64,000 bases of DNA from Oncomelania hupensis (taxonomy: Eukaryota; Mollusca; Gastropoda; Littorinimorpha; Pomatiopsidae): NCBI GenBank assembly GCA_036898135.1, contig CM072526.1, positions 56,089,108 through 56,153,107 of the forward strand, given 5' to 3'. Within the stretch, counting starts at the first letter, position 1; each line of letters begins with the position of its first letter. Positions 41,423 through 54,763 of this stretch are shown in pieces. The notes beneath the pieces are model-generated. The model saw only the letters and a list, made by a program, of their open reading frames with translations. It did no database searches and was not told where the DNA came from. A program made the translations under genes and the position numbers.

Positions 41423-44400
41423 AATACAATTACAGGTTACAGGCTAGCAGCAATACTATTACAGGTTACAGGCTAGCAGCAATACTAGTACAGGTTACAG
41501 GCTAGCAGCAATACTATTACAGGCTAGCAGCAATACTATTACAGGTAACAGGCTAGCAACAATACTATTACAGGTTACAGCCTAGCAGCAATACTATTAC
41601 AGGCTAGCAGCAATACTATTACAGGCTATCAGCAATACTATTACAGGCTAGCAGCAATACTATTAAAGGCTAGCAGCAATACTATTACAGGCTAGCAGCA
41701 ATACTATTACAGGTTACAGGCTAGCAGCAATACTATTACAGGTTACAGGCTAGCAGCAATACTATTACAGGTTACAGGCTAGCAGCAATACTATTACAGG
41801 TAACAGGCTAGCAGCAATACTATTACAGGTTACAGGCTAGCAGCAATACTATTACAGGTTACAGGCTAGCAGCAATACTATTACAGGTTACAGGCAATAC
41901 CTTACAGGCTAGCAGCAATACAATTACAGTCTAGCAGCAATACTATTACAGGCTAGGAGCAATACTATTAAAGACTAGCAGCAACACTATTACAGGCTAG
42001 CAGCAATATTATTACAGGTTACAGGCTGGCAGCAATACTATTACAGGTTACAGGCTAGCCGCAATACCATTACAGGTTACAGGCTAGCAGCAATAATATT
42101 ACAGGTTACAGGCTAGGAGCAATACTATTACAGGTTACAGGCTAGCAGCAATATTTTTTACAGGTTACAGGCTAGCAGAAATACTATTACAGGTTACAGG
42201 CTAGCAGCAATACTATTGCAGGCTAGCAGCAATACTATTAAGTTAGCAGCAATAATATTACATCCTAGCAGCAATACTATTACAGGTTACAGGCTAGCAG
42301 CAATACTATTACATGTTACAGGCTAGCAGCAATACTATAACAGGTTACAGGCTAGCAGCAATACTATTACAGGTTACAGGCTAGCAGCAATACTATTACA
42401 GGTTACAGGCTAGCACCAATACTATTGCAGGCTAGCAGTAATACTATTACAGGTTACAGGATAGCAGCAATACTATTACAGGTTACAGGCGAGCAGCAAT
42501 ATTATTACAGGATACAGGCTAGCAGCAATATTATTAAAGCCTAGCAGCATTACTATTACAGGTTACAGGCTAGCAGCAATACTATTACAGGTTACAGGCT
42601 AGCAGCAATACTATTACAGGTCACAGGCTAGCAGCAATTTATTACAGGTTAGAAGCTAGCAGCAATACTATTACAGGTTACAGGCTAGCAGCGTTACTAT
42701 TGCAGGTTCCAGTCTAGCAGCAATACTACTACAGGTCACAGGCTAGCAGCAATACTATTACAGGTTACAGGCTAGCAGCAGTACTATTACAGGTTACAGG
42801 ATAGCAGCAATACTATTACAGGTTACAGGCTAGCAGCAATACTACTACAGGTTACAGGCTAGCAGCAATATTATTACAGGCTAGCAGCATTACTATTACA
42901 GGTCACAGGCAAGCAGCAATACTATTACAGGTTACAGGCTAGCAGCAATACTATTATAGCTTACAGACTAGCAGCAATACTATTACAGGTTACAGGCTAG
43001 CAGCAGTACTATTACAGGTTACAGGCTAGCAGCAATATTATTACAGGCTAGCAGCAATACTATTACAGGTTACAGGCTAGCAGCAATACTATTACAGGTT
43101 ACAGGCTAGCAGCAATACTATTACAGGTTACAGGCTAGCAGCAGTACTATTACAGGTTACAGGCTAGCAGCAATACTATTACAGGTTACAGGCTAGCAGC
43201 AATACTATTACAGGTTACACGCTAGCAGCAATACTATTACAGGTTACAGGCTAGCAGCAATACTATTACAGGCTAGCAGCATAACTGTTACAGGTTACAT
43301 GCTAGCAGCAATACTGTTACAGGTTACAGGCCAGCAGCAATACTATTACAGGTTACAGGCTAGCAGCAATACTATTACAGGCTAGCAGCAATACTATTAC
43401 AGGTTACAGGCTAGCAGGAATACTATTACAGGTTACAGGCTAGCAGCAATACTATTACAGGTTACAGGCTAGCAGCAATACTATTACAAACTACAGGCTA
43501 GCAGCAATACTATTACAGGCTAGCAGCAATACTTTACAGGTTACAGGCTAGCAGCATTACTTTTACAGGCTAGCAGCAATACTATTACAGGTTACAAGCT
43601 AGAAGCATTACTATTACAGGCTAGCAGCAATACTATTACAGGCTAGCAGCAATACTATTACAGGCTAGCAGCAATACTATTAAAGGCTAGCAGCAATACT
43701 ATTACAGGCCAGCCGCAATACTATTACAGGTTACAGGCTAGCAGCAATACTTTTACAGGTTACAGGCTAGCAGCAATACTATTACAGGTTACAGGCTAGC
43801 AGCAATATTATAACAACCTAACAGCAATACTAATACAGGTTACAGGCTAGCAGCAATACTATACAGGTTACAGGCTAGCAGGAATACTATTACAAGTTAC
43901 AGGCTAGCAGCAATACTATTACAGCTTACAGGTTAGCAGCAATACTATTACAGGTTACAGGCTAGCATCAATACTATTACAGGTTACAGGTTAGCAGCAG
44001 TACTATTACAGGCTAGCAGCAATACTATTACAGGCTAGCAGCGATACTATTACAGGCTAGCAGCAATAATATTACAGGTTACAGGCTAGCAGCAATACTA
44101 TTACAGGTTACACTTTAGCAGCAATACTATTACAGGTTACAGGCTAGCAGCAATACTATTACAGGTTACAGGCTAGCAGCAATACTATTACAGGTTACAG
44201 GCTAGCAGCAATACTATTACAGGCCTAGCAGCAATACTATTACAGGTTACAGGCTAGCAGCAATACTATTACAGGTTACAGGCTAGCAGCAATACTATAA
44301 CAGGCTAGCAGCAATACTATTGCAGGCTCGCAGCAATACTATTACAGGCTAGCAGCAATAATATTACAGGTTACAGGCTAGCAGCAATACTATTACAGGT

Positions 44401-46330
44401 TACACTTTATCAGCAATACTATTACAGGTTACAGGCTAGCAGCAATACTAGTACAGGTTACAGGCTAGCAGCAATACTATTACAGGTTACGGGCTAGCAG
44501 CAATACTATAACAGTTTACAGGCTAGCAGCAATACTATAACAGGTTACAGACTAGCAGCAATACTATTACAGGTTACAGGCTAGCAGCAATACTATTGCA
44601 GGCTAGCAGCAACACTATTACAGGTTACAGGCTAGCAGCAATACTATTACAGGTTACAGGCTAGCAGCAATACTATTACAGGCTAGCAGCAATACTATTA
44701 CAGGTTACAAGATAGCAGCAATACTATTGCAGGCTACAGGCGAGCAGCAATACTAATACAGGTTACAGGCTAGCAGCAATATTATTAAAGCCTAGCAGCA
44801 TTACTATTACAGGTTACAGGCTAGCAGCAATACTATTACAGGCTACAGGCTAGCAGCAATACTATTACAGGTTGAAGGCTAGCAGCAATTCTATTACAGG
44901 CTAGCAGCAATACTATTACAGATTACAGGCTAGCAGCAATACTATAATAGGTTAGAGGCTAGCAGCAATACTATTACAGGTTACAGGCTAGCAGCAATAC
45001 TATTACAGGTTACAGGCTAGCAGCAATTTTTTTACAGGTTACTAGCAATATTATTGCAGGTTACAGGCTAGCAACAATACTATTACAGGTTACAGGCTAG
45101 CAGCAATACTATTACATGTTACAGGCTAGCAGCAATACTATTACAGTTTACAGGCTAGCAGCAATTCTATTACAGGTTACAGGCTAGCAGCAATACAACT
45201 ACAGGTTACAGGCTTTCAGCAATACTAATAACGGCTAGCAGCAATACTATTACAGGTTACAGGCAAGCAGCAATGCTATTACAGGTTACAGGCTAGCAGC
45301 AAAACTATTACAGGTTACAGGCTAGCAGCAATACTATTACAGGTTACAGGCTAGCAGCAATACTATTAAGTTAGCAGCAATAATATTACATCCTAGCAGC
45401 AATTCTATTACAGGTTACAGGCTAGCAGCAATACTATTACATGTTACAGGCTAGCAGCAATACTATAACAGGTTACAGGCTAGCAGCAATACTATTACAG
45501 GTTACAGGCTAGCAGCAATACTATTACAGGTTACAGGCTAGCACCAATACTATTGCAGGCTAGCAGTAATACTATTACAGGTTACAGGATAGCAGCAATA
45601 CTATTACAGGTTACAGGCGAGCAGCAATATTATTACAGGATACAGGCTAGCAGCAATATTATTAAAGCCTAGCAGCATTACTATTACAGGTTACAGGCTA
45701 GCAGCAATACTATTACAGGTTACAGGCTAGCAGCAATACTATTACAGGTCACAGGCTAGCAGCAATTTATTACAGGTTAGAAGCTAGCAGCAATACTATT
45801 ACAGGTTACAGGCTAGCAGCGTTACTATTGCAGGTTCCAGTCTAGCAGCAATACTACTACAGGTTCACAGGCTAGCAGCAATACTATTACAGGTTACAGG
45901 CTAGCAGCAGTACTATTACAGGTTACAGGATAGCAGCAATACTATTACAGGTTACAGGCTAGCAGCAATACTACTACAGGTTACAGGCTAGCAGCAATAC
46001 TATTACAGGCTAGCAGCATTACTATTACAGGTCACAGGCAAGCAGCAATACTATTACAGGTTACAGGCTAGCAGCAATACTATTACAGGCTACAGGCTAG
46101 AAGCGTTACTATTGCAGGTTACAGGCTAGCAGCAATACTATTACAGGTTACAGGCTAGCAGCAATACTCTTACAGGTTACAGGCTAGCAGCAATACTATT
46201 ACAGGTTACAGGCTAGCAGCTTTACTATTACAGGCTAGCAGCAATACTATTACAGGTTACAGGCTAGCAGCAATACTATTACAGGTTACAGGCTAGCAGC
46301 AATACTATTACAGGTTACAGGCTAGCAGCA
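41423..46330 (-). repeat. 29/22-bp satellite, minus-oriented array continued
   Basis: Resumes after the TIR element in the same orientation. Blocks repeat with a ~3.13-kb period: TTAAGTTAGCAGCAATAATA at about 42240 and 45367, and GGTTCCAGTCTAGC at 42705 and 45833. Confidence 0.95.
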
Positions 46331-46770
46331 ATAGTATTGCTGCGAACAGCAAATTTTAAACTATTTTGCAACAATAATATTACAGTGACCAGCTAACCCT
46401 GGAATACGATTTACAGTTACAGCCTAGCACGTAACCTGTACATTAACGGCTAGCTAGCCGAAAACCTATCACAGTTGGGCAGGCTTGCTCAATACCTTTT
46501 TATGTATACAGCTACGAAGCAAACTATTAAGGCTACAGCAATACCTGCATCTCACATTACAGGCTAGCAGCAATACTATTAGGTGTTACAGACTAGCAGC
46601 GTAAACATGTAAATATATTGCTGCTACGACCTGGAACCTATTATATTGCTCTAAGCCTTAACCTTATTAGTATTCGCCGAGCCTATTCTGAATAGTATTG
46701 CGCCCTACCTTATGTCTATTGCTCTACCTTATTATATTGCCTACTTGTAAACCTATTGCTGCTAGCCTGA
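46331..46770. other. Scrambled satellite at the palindrome centre
   Basis: Satellite words are present in both orientations but heavily corrupted (missing and extra bases in nearly every unit). The left half still follows the order of the block at about 33990-34040 (GCTAG..AAAAC.TATCACAG..GGCA). The right half flips to plus orientation. This quality contrasts with the clean arrays on either side and looks like unpolished long-read sequence. Confidence 0.7.
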
Positions 46771-49700
46771 ACCTGTAAAAGTATTGCTGCTAGCCTCGAA
46801 CCTGTGATAGTTTTGCTGCTAGCCGTTAATAGTATTGCTGCTAGCCTGTAACCTGTAATAGTATTGCTGCTAGCCTGTAACCTGTAATAATATTGCTGCT
46901 AGCCTGTAAAAATTTTGCTGCTAGCCTGTAACCTGTAATAGTATTGCTGCTAGCCTGTAACCTGTAATAGTATTGCTGCTAGCCTGTAACCTGTAATAGT
47001 ATTGCTGCTAGCCTGTAACCTGTAATAGTATTGCTGCTAGCCTGTAATAGTAAAGCTGCTAGCCTGTAACCTGTAATAGTATTGCTGCTAGCCTGTAACC
47101 TGTAATAGTATTGCTGCTAGCCTGTAACCTGTAATAGTATTGCTGCTAGCCTGTAACCTGCAATAGTAACGCTTCTAGCCTGTAACCTGTAATAGTATTG
47201 CTGCTAGCCTGTAACCTGTAATAGTATTGCTGCTTGCCTGTGACCTGTAATAGTAATGCTGCTAGCCTGTAATAGTATTGCTGCTAGCCTGTAACCTGTA
47301 GTAGTATTGCTGCTAGCCTGTAACCTGTAATAGTATTGCTGCTATCCTGTAACCTGTAATAGTACTGCTGCTAGCCTGTAACCTGTAATAGTATTGCTGC
47401 TAGCCTGTGACCTGTAGTAGTATTGCTGCTAGACTGGAACCTGCAATAGTAACGCTGCTAGCCTGTAACCTGTAATAGTATTGCTGCTAGCTTCTAACCT
47501 GTAATAGTATTGCTGCTAGCCTGTGACCTGTAATAGTATTGCTGCTAGCCTGTAACCTGTAATAGTATTGCTGCTAGCCTGTAACCTGTAATAGTAATGC
47601 TGCTAGGCTTTAATAATATTGCTGCTAGCCTGTAACCTGTAATAATATTGCTGCTCGCCTGTAACCTGTAATAGTATTGCTGCTATCCTGTAACCTGTAA
47701 TAGTATTGCTGCTAGCCTGTAATAGTATTGCTGCTAGCCTGTAACCTGTAATAGTATTGCTGCTAGCCTGTAACCTGTAATAGTATTGCTGCTAGCCTGT
47801 AACCTGTTAGTATTGCTGCTAGCCTGTAACATGTAATAGTATTGCTGCTAGCCTGTAACCTGTAATAGTATTGCTGCTAGCCTGTAATATTATTGCTGCT
47901 AACTTAATAGTATGCTGCTAGCCTGTAACCTGTAATAGTATTGCTGCTAGCCTGTAACCTGTAATAGTTTTGCTGCTAGCCTGTAACCTGTAATAGTATT
48001 GCTGCTAGCCTGTAACCTGTAATAGTATTGCTGCTAGCCTGTAATAGTATTGCTGCTAGCCTGTAACCTGTAGTTAGTATTGCTGCTAGCCTGTAACCTG
48101 TAATAGTATTGCTGCTAGCCTGTAAACCTGTAATAGTATTGCTGCTAGCCTGTAACTGTAATAGTATTGCTGCTAGCCTGTAACCTGTAATAGTATTGCT
48201 GCTAGCCTGTAACCTGCAATAATATTGCTAGTAACCTGTAAAAAAATTGCTGCTAGCCTGTAACCTGTAATAGTATTGCTGCTAGCCTGTAACCTGTAAT
48301 AGTATTGCTGCTAGCCTGTAACCTGTAATAGTATTGCTGCTAGCCTGTAACCTGTAATAGTATTGCTGCTAGCCTGTAATAGAATTGCTGCTAGCCTTCA
48401 ACCTGTAATAGTATTGCTGCTAGCCTGTAACCTGTAATAGTATTGCTGCTAGCCTGTAACCTGTAATAGTAATGCTGCTAGCTTTAATAATATTGCTGCT
48501 AGCCTGTAACCTGTAATAGTATTGCTGCTAGCCTGTACCTGTAATAGTATTGCTGCTAGCCTGTAACCTGTAATAGTATTGCTGCTAGCCTGTAATAGTA
48601 TTGCTGCTAGCCTGTAACCTGTAATAGTATTGCTGCTAGCCTGTAACCTGTAATAGTATTGCTGCTAGCCTGCAATAGTATTGCTGCTAGCCTGTAACCT
48701 GTAATAGTATTGCTGCTAGCCTGTAACCTGTAATAGTATTGCTGCTAGCCTGTAACCTGTAATAGTATTGCTGCTAGCCTGTAACCTGTAATAGTATTGC
48801 TGCTAGCCTGTAACCTGTAACTAGTATTGCTGCTAGCCTGTAACCTGTAATAGTATTGCTGCTAGCCTGTAACCTGTAATAGTATTGCTGCTAGCCTGTA
48901 ACCTGTAATAGTATTGCTGCTAGCCTGTAATAGTATTGCTGCTAGCCTGTAATAGTATTGCTGCTAGCCTGTAACTGCTGCTAGCCTGTAACCTGTAATA
49001 GTATTGCTGCTAGCCTGTAACCTGTAATAGTATTGCTGCTAGCTGTAATAGTATTTCTACTAGCCTGTAATAGTATTGCTGCTAGCCTGTAACCTGTAAT
49101 AGTATTGCTGCTAGCCTGTAACCTGTAATAGTATTGCTGCTAGCCTGTAACCTGTAATAGTATTGCTGCTAGCCTGTAACCTGTAATAGTATTGCTGCTA
49201 GCCTGTAACCTGTAATAGTATTGCTGCTAGCCTGTAATAGTATTGCTGCTAGCCTGTAACCTGTAATAGTATTGCTGCTAGCCTGTAACCTGTAATAGTA
49301 TTGCTGCTAGCCTGTAACCTGTAATAGTATTGCTGCTAGCCTGTAACCTGTAATAGTATTGCTGCTAGCCTGTAACCTGTAATAGTATTGCTGCTAGCCT
49401 GTAACCTGTAATAGTATTGCTGCTAGGTTGTTATAATATTGCTGCTAGCCTGTAACCTGTAATAGTATTGCTGCTAGCCTGTAACCTGTAATAGTATTGC
49501 TGCTAGCCTGTAACCTGTAATAGTATTGCTGCTAGCCTGTAATAATATTGCTGCTAGCCTGTAATAGTATTGCTGCTAGCCTGTAATAGTATTGCTGCTA
49601 GCCTGTAATAGTATTGCTGCTAGCCTGTAATAGTATTGCTGCTAGCTGTAACCTGTAATAGTATTGCTGCTAGCCTGTAACCTGTAATAGTATTGCTGCT

Positions 49701-51827
49701 AGCCTGTAACCTGTAATAGTATTGCTGCTAGCCTGTAATAGTATTGCTGCTAGCCTGTAACCTGTAATAGTATTGCTGCTAGCCTGTAACCTGTAATAGT
49801 ATTGCTGCTAGCCTGTAACCTGTAATAGTATTGCTGCTAGCCTGTAACCTGTAATAGTATTGCTGCTAGCCTGTAATAGTATTGCTGCTAGCCTGTAACC
49901 TGTAAAAGTATTGCTGCTAGCCTCGAACCTGTGATAGTTTTGCTGCTAGCCGTTAATAGTATTGCTGCTAGCCTGTAACCTGTAATAGTATTGCTGCTAG
50001 CCTGTAACCTGTAATAATATTGCTGCTAGCCTGTAAAACTTTTGCTGCTAGCCTGTAACCTGTAATAGTATTGCTGCTAGCCTGTAACCTGTAATAGTAT
50101 TGCTGCTAGCCTGTAACCTGTAATAGTATTGCTGCTAGCCTGTAACCTGTAATAGTATTGCTGCTAGCCTGTAATAGTAAAGCTGCTAGCCTGTAACCTG
50201 TAATAGTATTGCTGCTAGCCTGTAACCTGTAAGAGTATTGCTGCTAGCCTGTAACCTGTAATAGTATTGCTGCTAGCCTGTAACCTGCAATAGTAACGCT
50301 TCTAGCCTGTAGCTTGTAATAGTATTGCTGCTAGCCTGTAACCTGTAATAGAATAGTATTGCTGCTTGCCTGTGACCTGTAATAGTAATGCTGCTAGCCT
50401 GTAATAGTATTGCTGCTAGCCTGTAACCTGTAGTAGTATTGCTGCTAGCCTGTAACCTGTAATAGTATTGCTGCTATCCTGTAACCTGTAATAGTACTGC
50501 TGCTAGCCTGTAACCTGTAATAGTATTGCTGCTAGCCTGTGACCTGTAGTAGTATTGCTGCTAGACTGGAACCTGCAATAGTAACGCTGCTAGCCTGTAA
50601 CCTGTAATAGTATTGCTGCTAGCTTCTTACCTGTAATAGTATTGCTGCTAGCCTGTGACCTGTAATAGTATTGCTGCTAGCCTGTAACCTGTAATAGTAT
50701 TGCTGCTAGCCTGTAACCTGTAATAGTAATGCTGCTAGGCTTTAATAATATTGCTGCTAGCCTGTAACCTGTAATAATATTGCTGCTCGCCTGTAACCTG
50801 TAATAGTATTGCTGCTATCCTGTAACCTGTAATAGTATTACTGCTAGCCTGCAATAGTATTGGTGCTAGCCTGTAACCTGTAATAGTATTGCTGCTAGCC
50901 TGTAACCTGTTATAGTATTGCTGCTAGCCTGTAACATGTAATAGTATTGCTGCTAGCCTGTAACCTGTAATAGTATTGCTGCTAGGATGTAATATTATTG
51001 CTGCTAACTTAATAGTATTGCTGCTAGCCTGCAATAGTATTGCTGCTAGCCTGTAACCTGTAATAGTATTTCTGCTAGCCTGTAACCTGTAAAAAATATT
51101 GCTGCTAGCCTGTAACCTGTAATAGTATTGCTCCTAGCCTGTAACCTGTAATATTATTGCTGCTAGCCTGTAACCTGTAATGGTATTGCAGCTAGCCTGT
51201 AACCTGTAATAGTATTGCTGCCAGCCTGTAACCTGTAATAATATTGCTGCTAGCCTGTAATAGTGTTGCTGCTAGTCTTTAATAGTATTGCTCCTAGCCT
51301 GTAATAGTATTGCTGCTAGACTGTAATTGTATTGCTGCTAGCCTGTAAGGTATTGCTGCTAGCCTGTAACCTGTAATAGTATTGCTGCTAGCCTTTAACC
51401 TGTAATAGTATTGCTGCTAGCCTGTAACCTGTAATAGTATTGCTGCTAGCCTGTTACCTGTAATAGTATTGCTGCTAGCCCTTAATAGTATTGCTGCTAA
51501 CCTGTAACCTGTAATAGTATTGCTGCTAGCCTGTAACCTGTAATAGTATTGCTGCTAGCCTGTAATAGTATTGCTGCTAGCCTTTAGTAGTATTGCTGCT
51601 AGCCTGTAATAGTATTGCTGATAGCCTGTAATAGTATTGCTTCTAGCCTGTAATAGTATTGCTGCTAGGCTGTAACCTGTAATAGTATTGTTGCTAGCCT
51701 GTTACCTGTAATAGTATTGCTGCTAGCCTGTAATAGTATTGCTGCTAGCCTGTAACATGTACTAGTATTGCTGCTAGCCTGTAACCTGTAATAGTATTGC
51801 TGCTAGCCTGTAACCTGTAATTGTATT
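46771..51827 (+). repeat. 29/22-bp satellite, plus-oriented array
   Basis: Mirror image of 41423-46520. Diagnostic variants pair around position 46635: 45833 with 47425, 44445 with 48825, 43815 with 49430, 42240 with 51010. An exception is about 49.9-50.3 kb, which carries a second copy of the 46.77-47.2 kb variant block that its mirror position (about 43.0-43.4 kb) lacks. Confidence 0.95.
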
Positions 51828-52016
51828 CGTCACGCTCATAACATAAATGCCTAACTCAGACTTAGGCAGTTGTGCAGTAGGGATAAAAACAAAGCCCTGG
51901 GAAGACAAGCCATCTGTGCTAGAGAGTACAAGTCTCTATCTAAATCGTAACGGTCGCCTCAGCTTCGTATGCCAAATTGCCTATCTCATTCCTGACATAG
52001 GCATTTTGCAGCCAAT

Positions 52017-52085
52017 ATGGCGGCGCCCAAACGAATTGAACAAATTTTGGCTGAAAAAGCAACATACTTCAATCAGAAGACGAAG
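52017..52085 (+). pseudogene. First coding exon of the TIR element (copy 2, 16-bp deletion)
   Basis: Same ATG and GTAAGT donor as in copy 1. Sixteen bases between two GCAACA-like direct repeats are missing, so the peptide changes frame after the AEKAT residues. The exon reads to the donor but in a different phase from copy 1. Confidence 0.5.
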
Positions 52086-52454
52086 GTAAGTAATCAATTT
52101 TAGAACTTGTTATTCTTAGGTGCTGTAGGAAAATGGCTATAAATGCTGTTCCAAGCATCATCTTCAATGTGAAGCGATTGATATCGGCAATTTGCAAATT
52201 AAGACAGAGCTGAGATAGGCATTTTGTCTTAAACGGCAGACTGACTGTAAAAAAAAACACGTTACATAAAGTTAAAATACTTGGCTATTTACCATTTAGC
52301 ATTGCTAACGATTCGATTGTTCTCGTTTTATATTACATAAAATATCGAGCATATTTATTTATAGTTGCGCCTGTATATGCATGTGTCCATAGATCCCCAC
52401 GACTGTGACGATGAAGCGCGGGAAGCTACCAGCCTGGGTCCTCCTCGTTAAATG

Positions 52455-52870
52455 AGGAAGACGACATTACAATACATTACATGGTTATTGCTTTAGGTCC
52501 AGCAGACTCTTCCGAGCCAAATCAGGACCAGAGAAGTGAGAGAGGACTCACCCCTGATCCGCTTAAAAGATCTGCCGAAACAACCCTAGTGGTAACACTG
52601 AAGGCAATCCACCAGCCAGTCACTTTACAATAAAGACATCCCACGCAGGGGACGCTGAGGCTGTACTCTAATTTATCGAACCTCCGTATACAAAACAAAA
52701 TAGAATACAAGCATCATTATACAATATCAACAAAACCCATACATATAAAATGCCTACATTGCCAAATAATATCATAGGAAGCCCCAGTGACCATTTGGCA
52801 GAAAGCATCCAATATTCCCAAGCTGATCCAACAGACCTCACACACAAATGAGTAGTTTTGTCCCGGAAGA
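52455..52870 (+). mobile_element. Fragment of CATTA-ended element, copy 2
   Basis: Same fragment as 40376-40790, here in the same orientation as the element at 6511. Confidence 0.7.
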
Positions 52871-53656
52871 GTTGCCCAAGAGACAAGTGCATGGGCAGGA
52901 AGTAGGAATCAAAGTGTTTAGGGCCAGTGGGAATTCGAGCTTTTCCCTCTCAGACTTGAGCTGCTTAGCTCAACTACGGTACCGCTTACCCATTTGCAAC
53001 TTCACACTTTGCCACAACTGGAAGATCACCCCGAGGAAGTTATTGCCACTTTATGTGAAATAAAAATGTTGCAGGTGCTTCACGTTGAGCGTCTAACATG
53101 GTTTAGCCCCGGTCAAGTGGAACAGATATTAGTGTCTTGTAAGAACTTGAAACGTTCCATTTCACTCTAAGATTGAAATGGCAGCCCTGAATAGACCTCT
53201 ACAAAGCACACAGACGTCCTGTCCGGAAAAGACTTTCTATGCCTGGGTGCAGGTAGAAGGAGAGGGGAGAGGGAGTGTTCTATGATGCATTGAGTCAAGT
53301 ACAAAGTAATACTTCACTGCTGCAAGTGAATTACCTGTTGTATGGATCAGAAGTTAATTAAGCAAGTTTAATAATTACCTTTAAGAGGAGAGCGAGTGTT
53401 CCATGATGCTTTGAGTTAAGTAAATAAATGAATAACATTTTACAAGGGTAAAAGTAAGGGAATGGGGAGTGTGATAAGATGCCAACAGTCACATCAAGTA
53501 CACACTTTACTGCACCTTTAGTTTGGACCACATTAACAATAATTATTTGTGTTTAATTTTTTTTTTGCAAGCACACAGAAGATGTGTCTGTGTATTATGT
53601 CTTTTTATGAGGAGAGGATGTGTTCTATGATGCCTTTAGTCAAGTACAAAGTAATA

Positions 53657-54243
53657 GATAATGGGTCCCGACAGGAAGTCCTCTCCAGGATCGCTAAAAC
53701 AACTGCTGCCCTGGTGAGATTGAAGCCAATTTGGAAAGACAGGACCATCAGTTTACATTCCAAAGTAAGACTGCTGCGCTCTCTTGTCATCTCCATCTTC
53801 CTATACGCTTGCGGACATGGACACTCACAGCAGATCTACAACGAAGAATACAAAGCATGGAGATGAGGTGCTACAGAAGACTTCTGGGCATTTCCTACAC
53901 CAGCACATCACCAACGACGAAGTCCGACAGACCGTCTCACAAGCCATTGGACAACACAATGACCTGCTCACAGTGGTAAAAAAACGGAAACTCCGGCATG
54001 GCCGCGTCACCAAATCATCAGGTCTTGCAAAGATTATCCTGCAAGGCACAGTGCACGGAGGTAGAAGAAGAGGGAGACCGAAAAAGAGGTGGGAGGACAA
54101 CATTCGAGAATGGACTGGTTGGACACTGAGCCAAACCATGAGGGTTGCTGAAGACAGGGAAAGATGAAGTACGCTGGTTAAAACGATCATCTGTGGTGCT
54201 CCTACGACCTCCGAGTTACGGGATAGGACAGGAATAGGCTAGG
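53657..54243 (+). pseudogene. LINE 3' fragment nested in TIR element, copy 2
   Basis: Mirror copy of 39001-39586, between AAAGTAATA duplications at 53648-53656 and 54244-54252. Relative to copy 1 it lacks two bases in the CTTGCG.GACATGG stretch (about 53812-53820) and has two more in the GAAGAATACAAAG stretch, which move the frame differently. Confidence 0.85.
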
Positions 54244-54763
54244 AAAGTAATACATCACTGCTGCAAGTAGATCACAGTTTGTTAGATCACATTAAATTAA
54301 AAAGGATTCTTTCATTGACATTTTGTTTGCAAGCGCATAGAATATGTGTAGGCTTATGAAAAAAACTATGTGTTGTTTCTTTAGGCTTGTCATGTTTTCC
54401 CGTTGACATTGCAAGTACATGAAGTTTTTTGTTTATCTTTATGTTATTGATTAAATGAAAAAAAAAATTCAGTATTGCCTATCTTGTGTTTTTGTCTTTT
54501 AAAAACTTTCCTATGCCTATCTGAAGTTTCACTTCTTGCCTATCTCACCTTTTGTTAGTGCTCATTCTGCCTAAATCAGTTTGCAGGCAAACAAACACAC
54601 ACATTTCTCAAAACTGGCTTCAACATACATTGGCAACTTCATTCTGTGAAGATATATGCAAAAAAAATCTTTAAAGAATTTTCAGTTTAAAAAATAACAT
54701 GTTTTTATCGTTTATCTCGAAACTAGGAAAATTGAGTTAGGCAATTATCTTATGAGCGTGACG

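Larger units (their letters stand above)
38475..41426 (-). mobile_element. TIR DNA element inserted in satellite, copy 1 (2944 bp)
   Basis: The element is 38479-41422. Both ends read CGTCACGCTCATAA.ATAA.TGCCTAACT inwards, about 25-30 bp of inverted repeat. A 4-bp AATA flanks each side (38475-38478, 41423-41426), the likely target duplication. Near both ends TGCCTATCTCA-type motifs are repeated in both orientations (for example about 38694, 38724, 38759 on one side; 41012, 41248, 41263 on the other), as expected for transposase-binding subterminal repeats. No transposase remains. Inside are a 5'-terminal exon (41148-41232), a CATTA-element fragment (40376-40790) and a LINE fragment (39001-39586). 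Strand is given in the direction of the exon. Confidence 0.82.
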
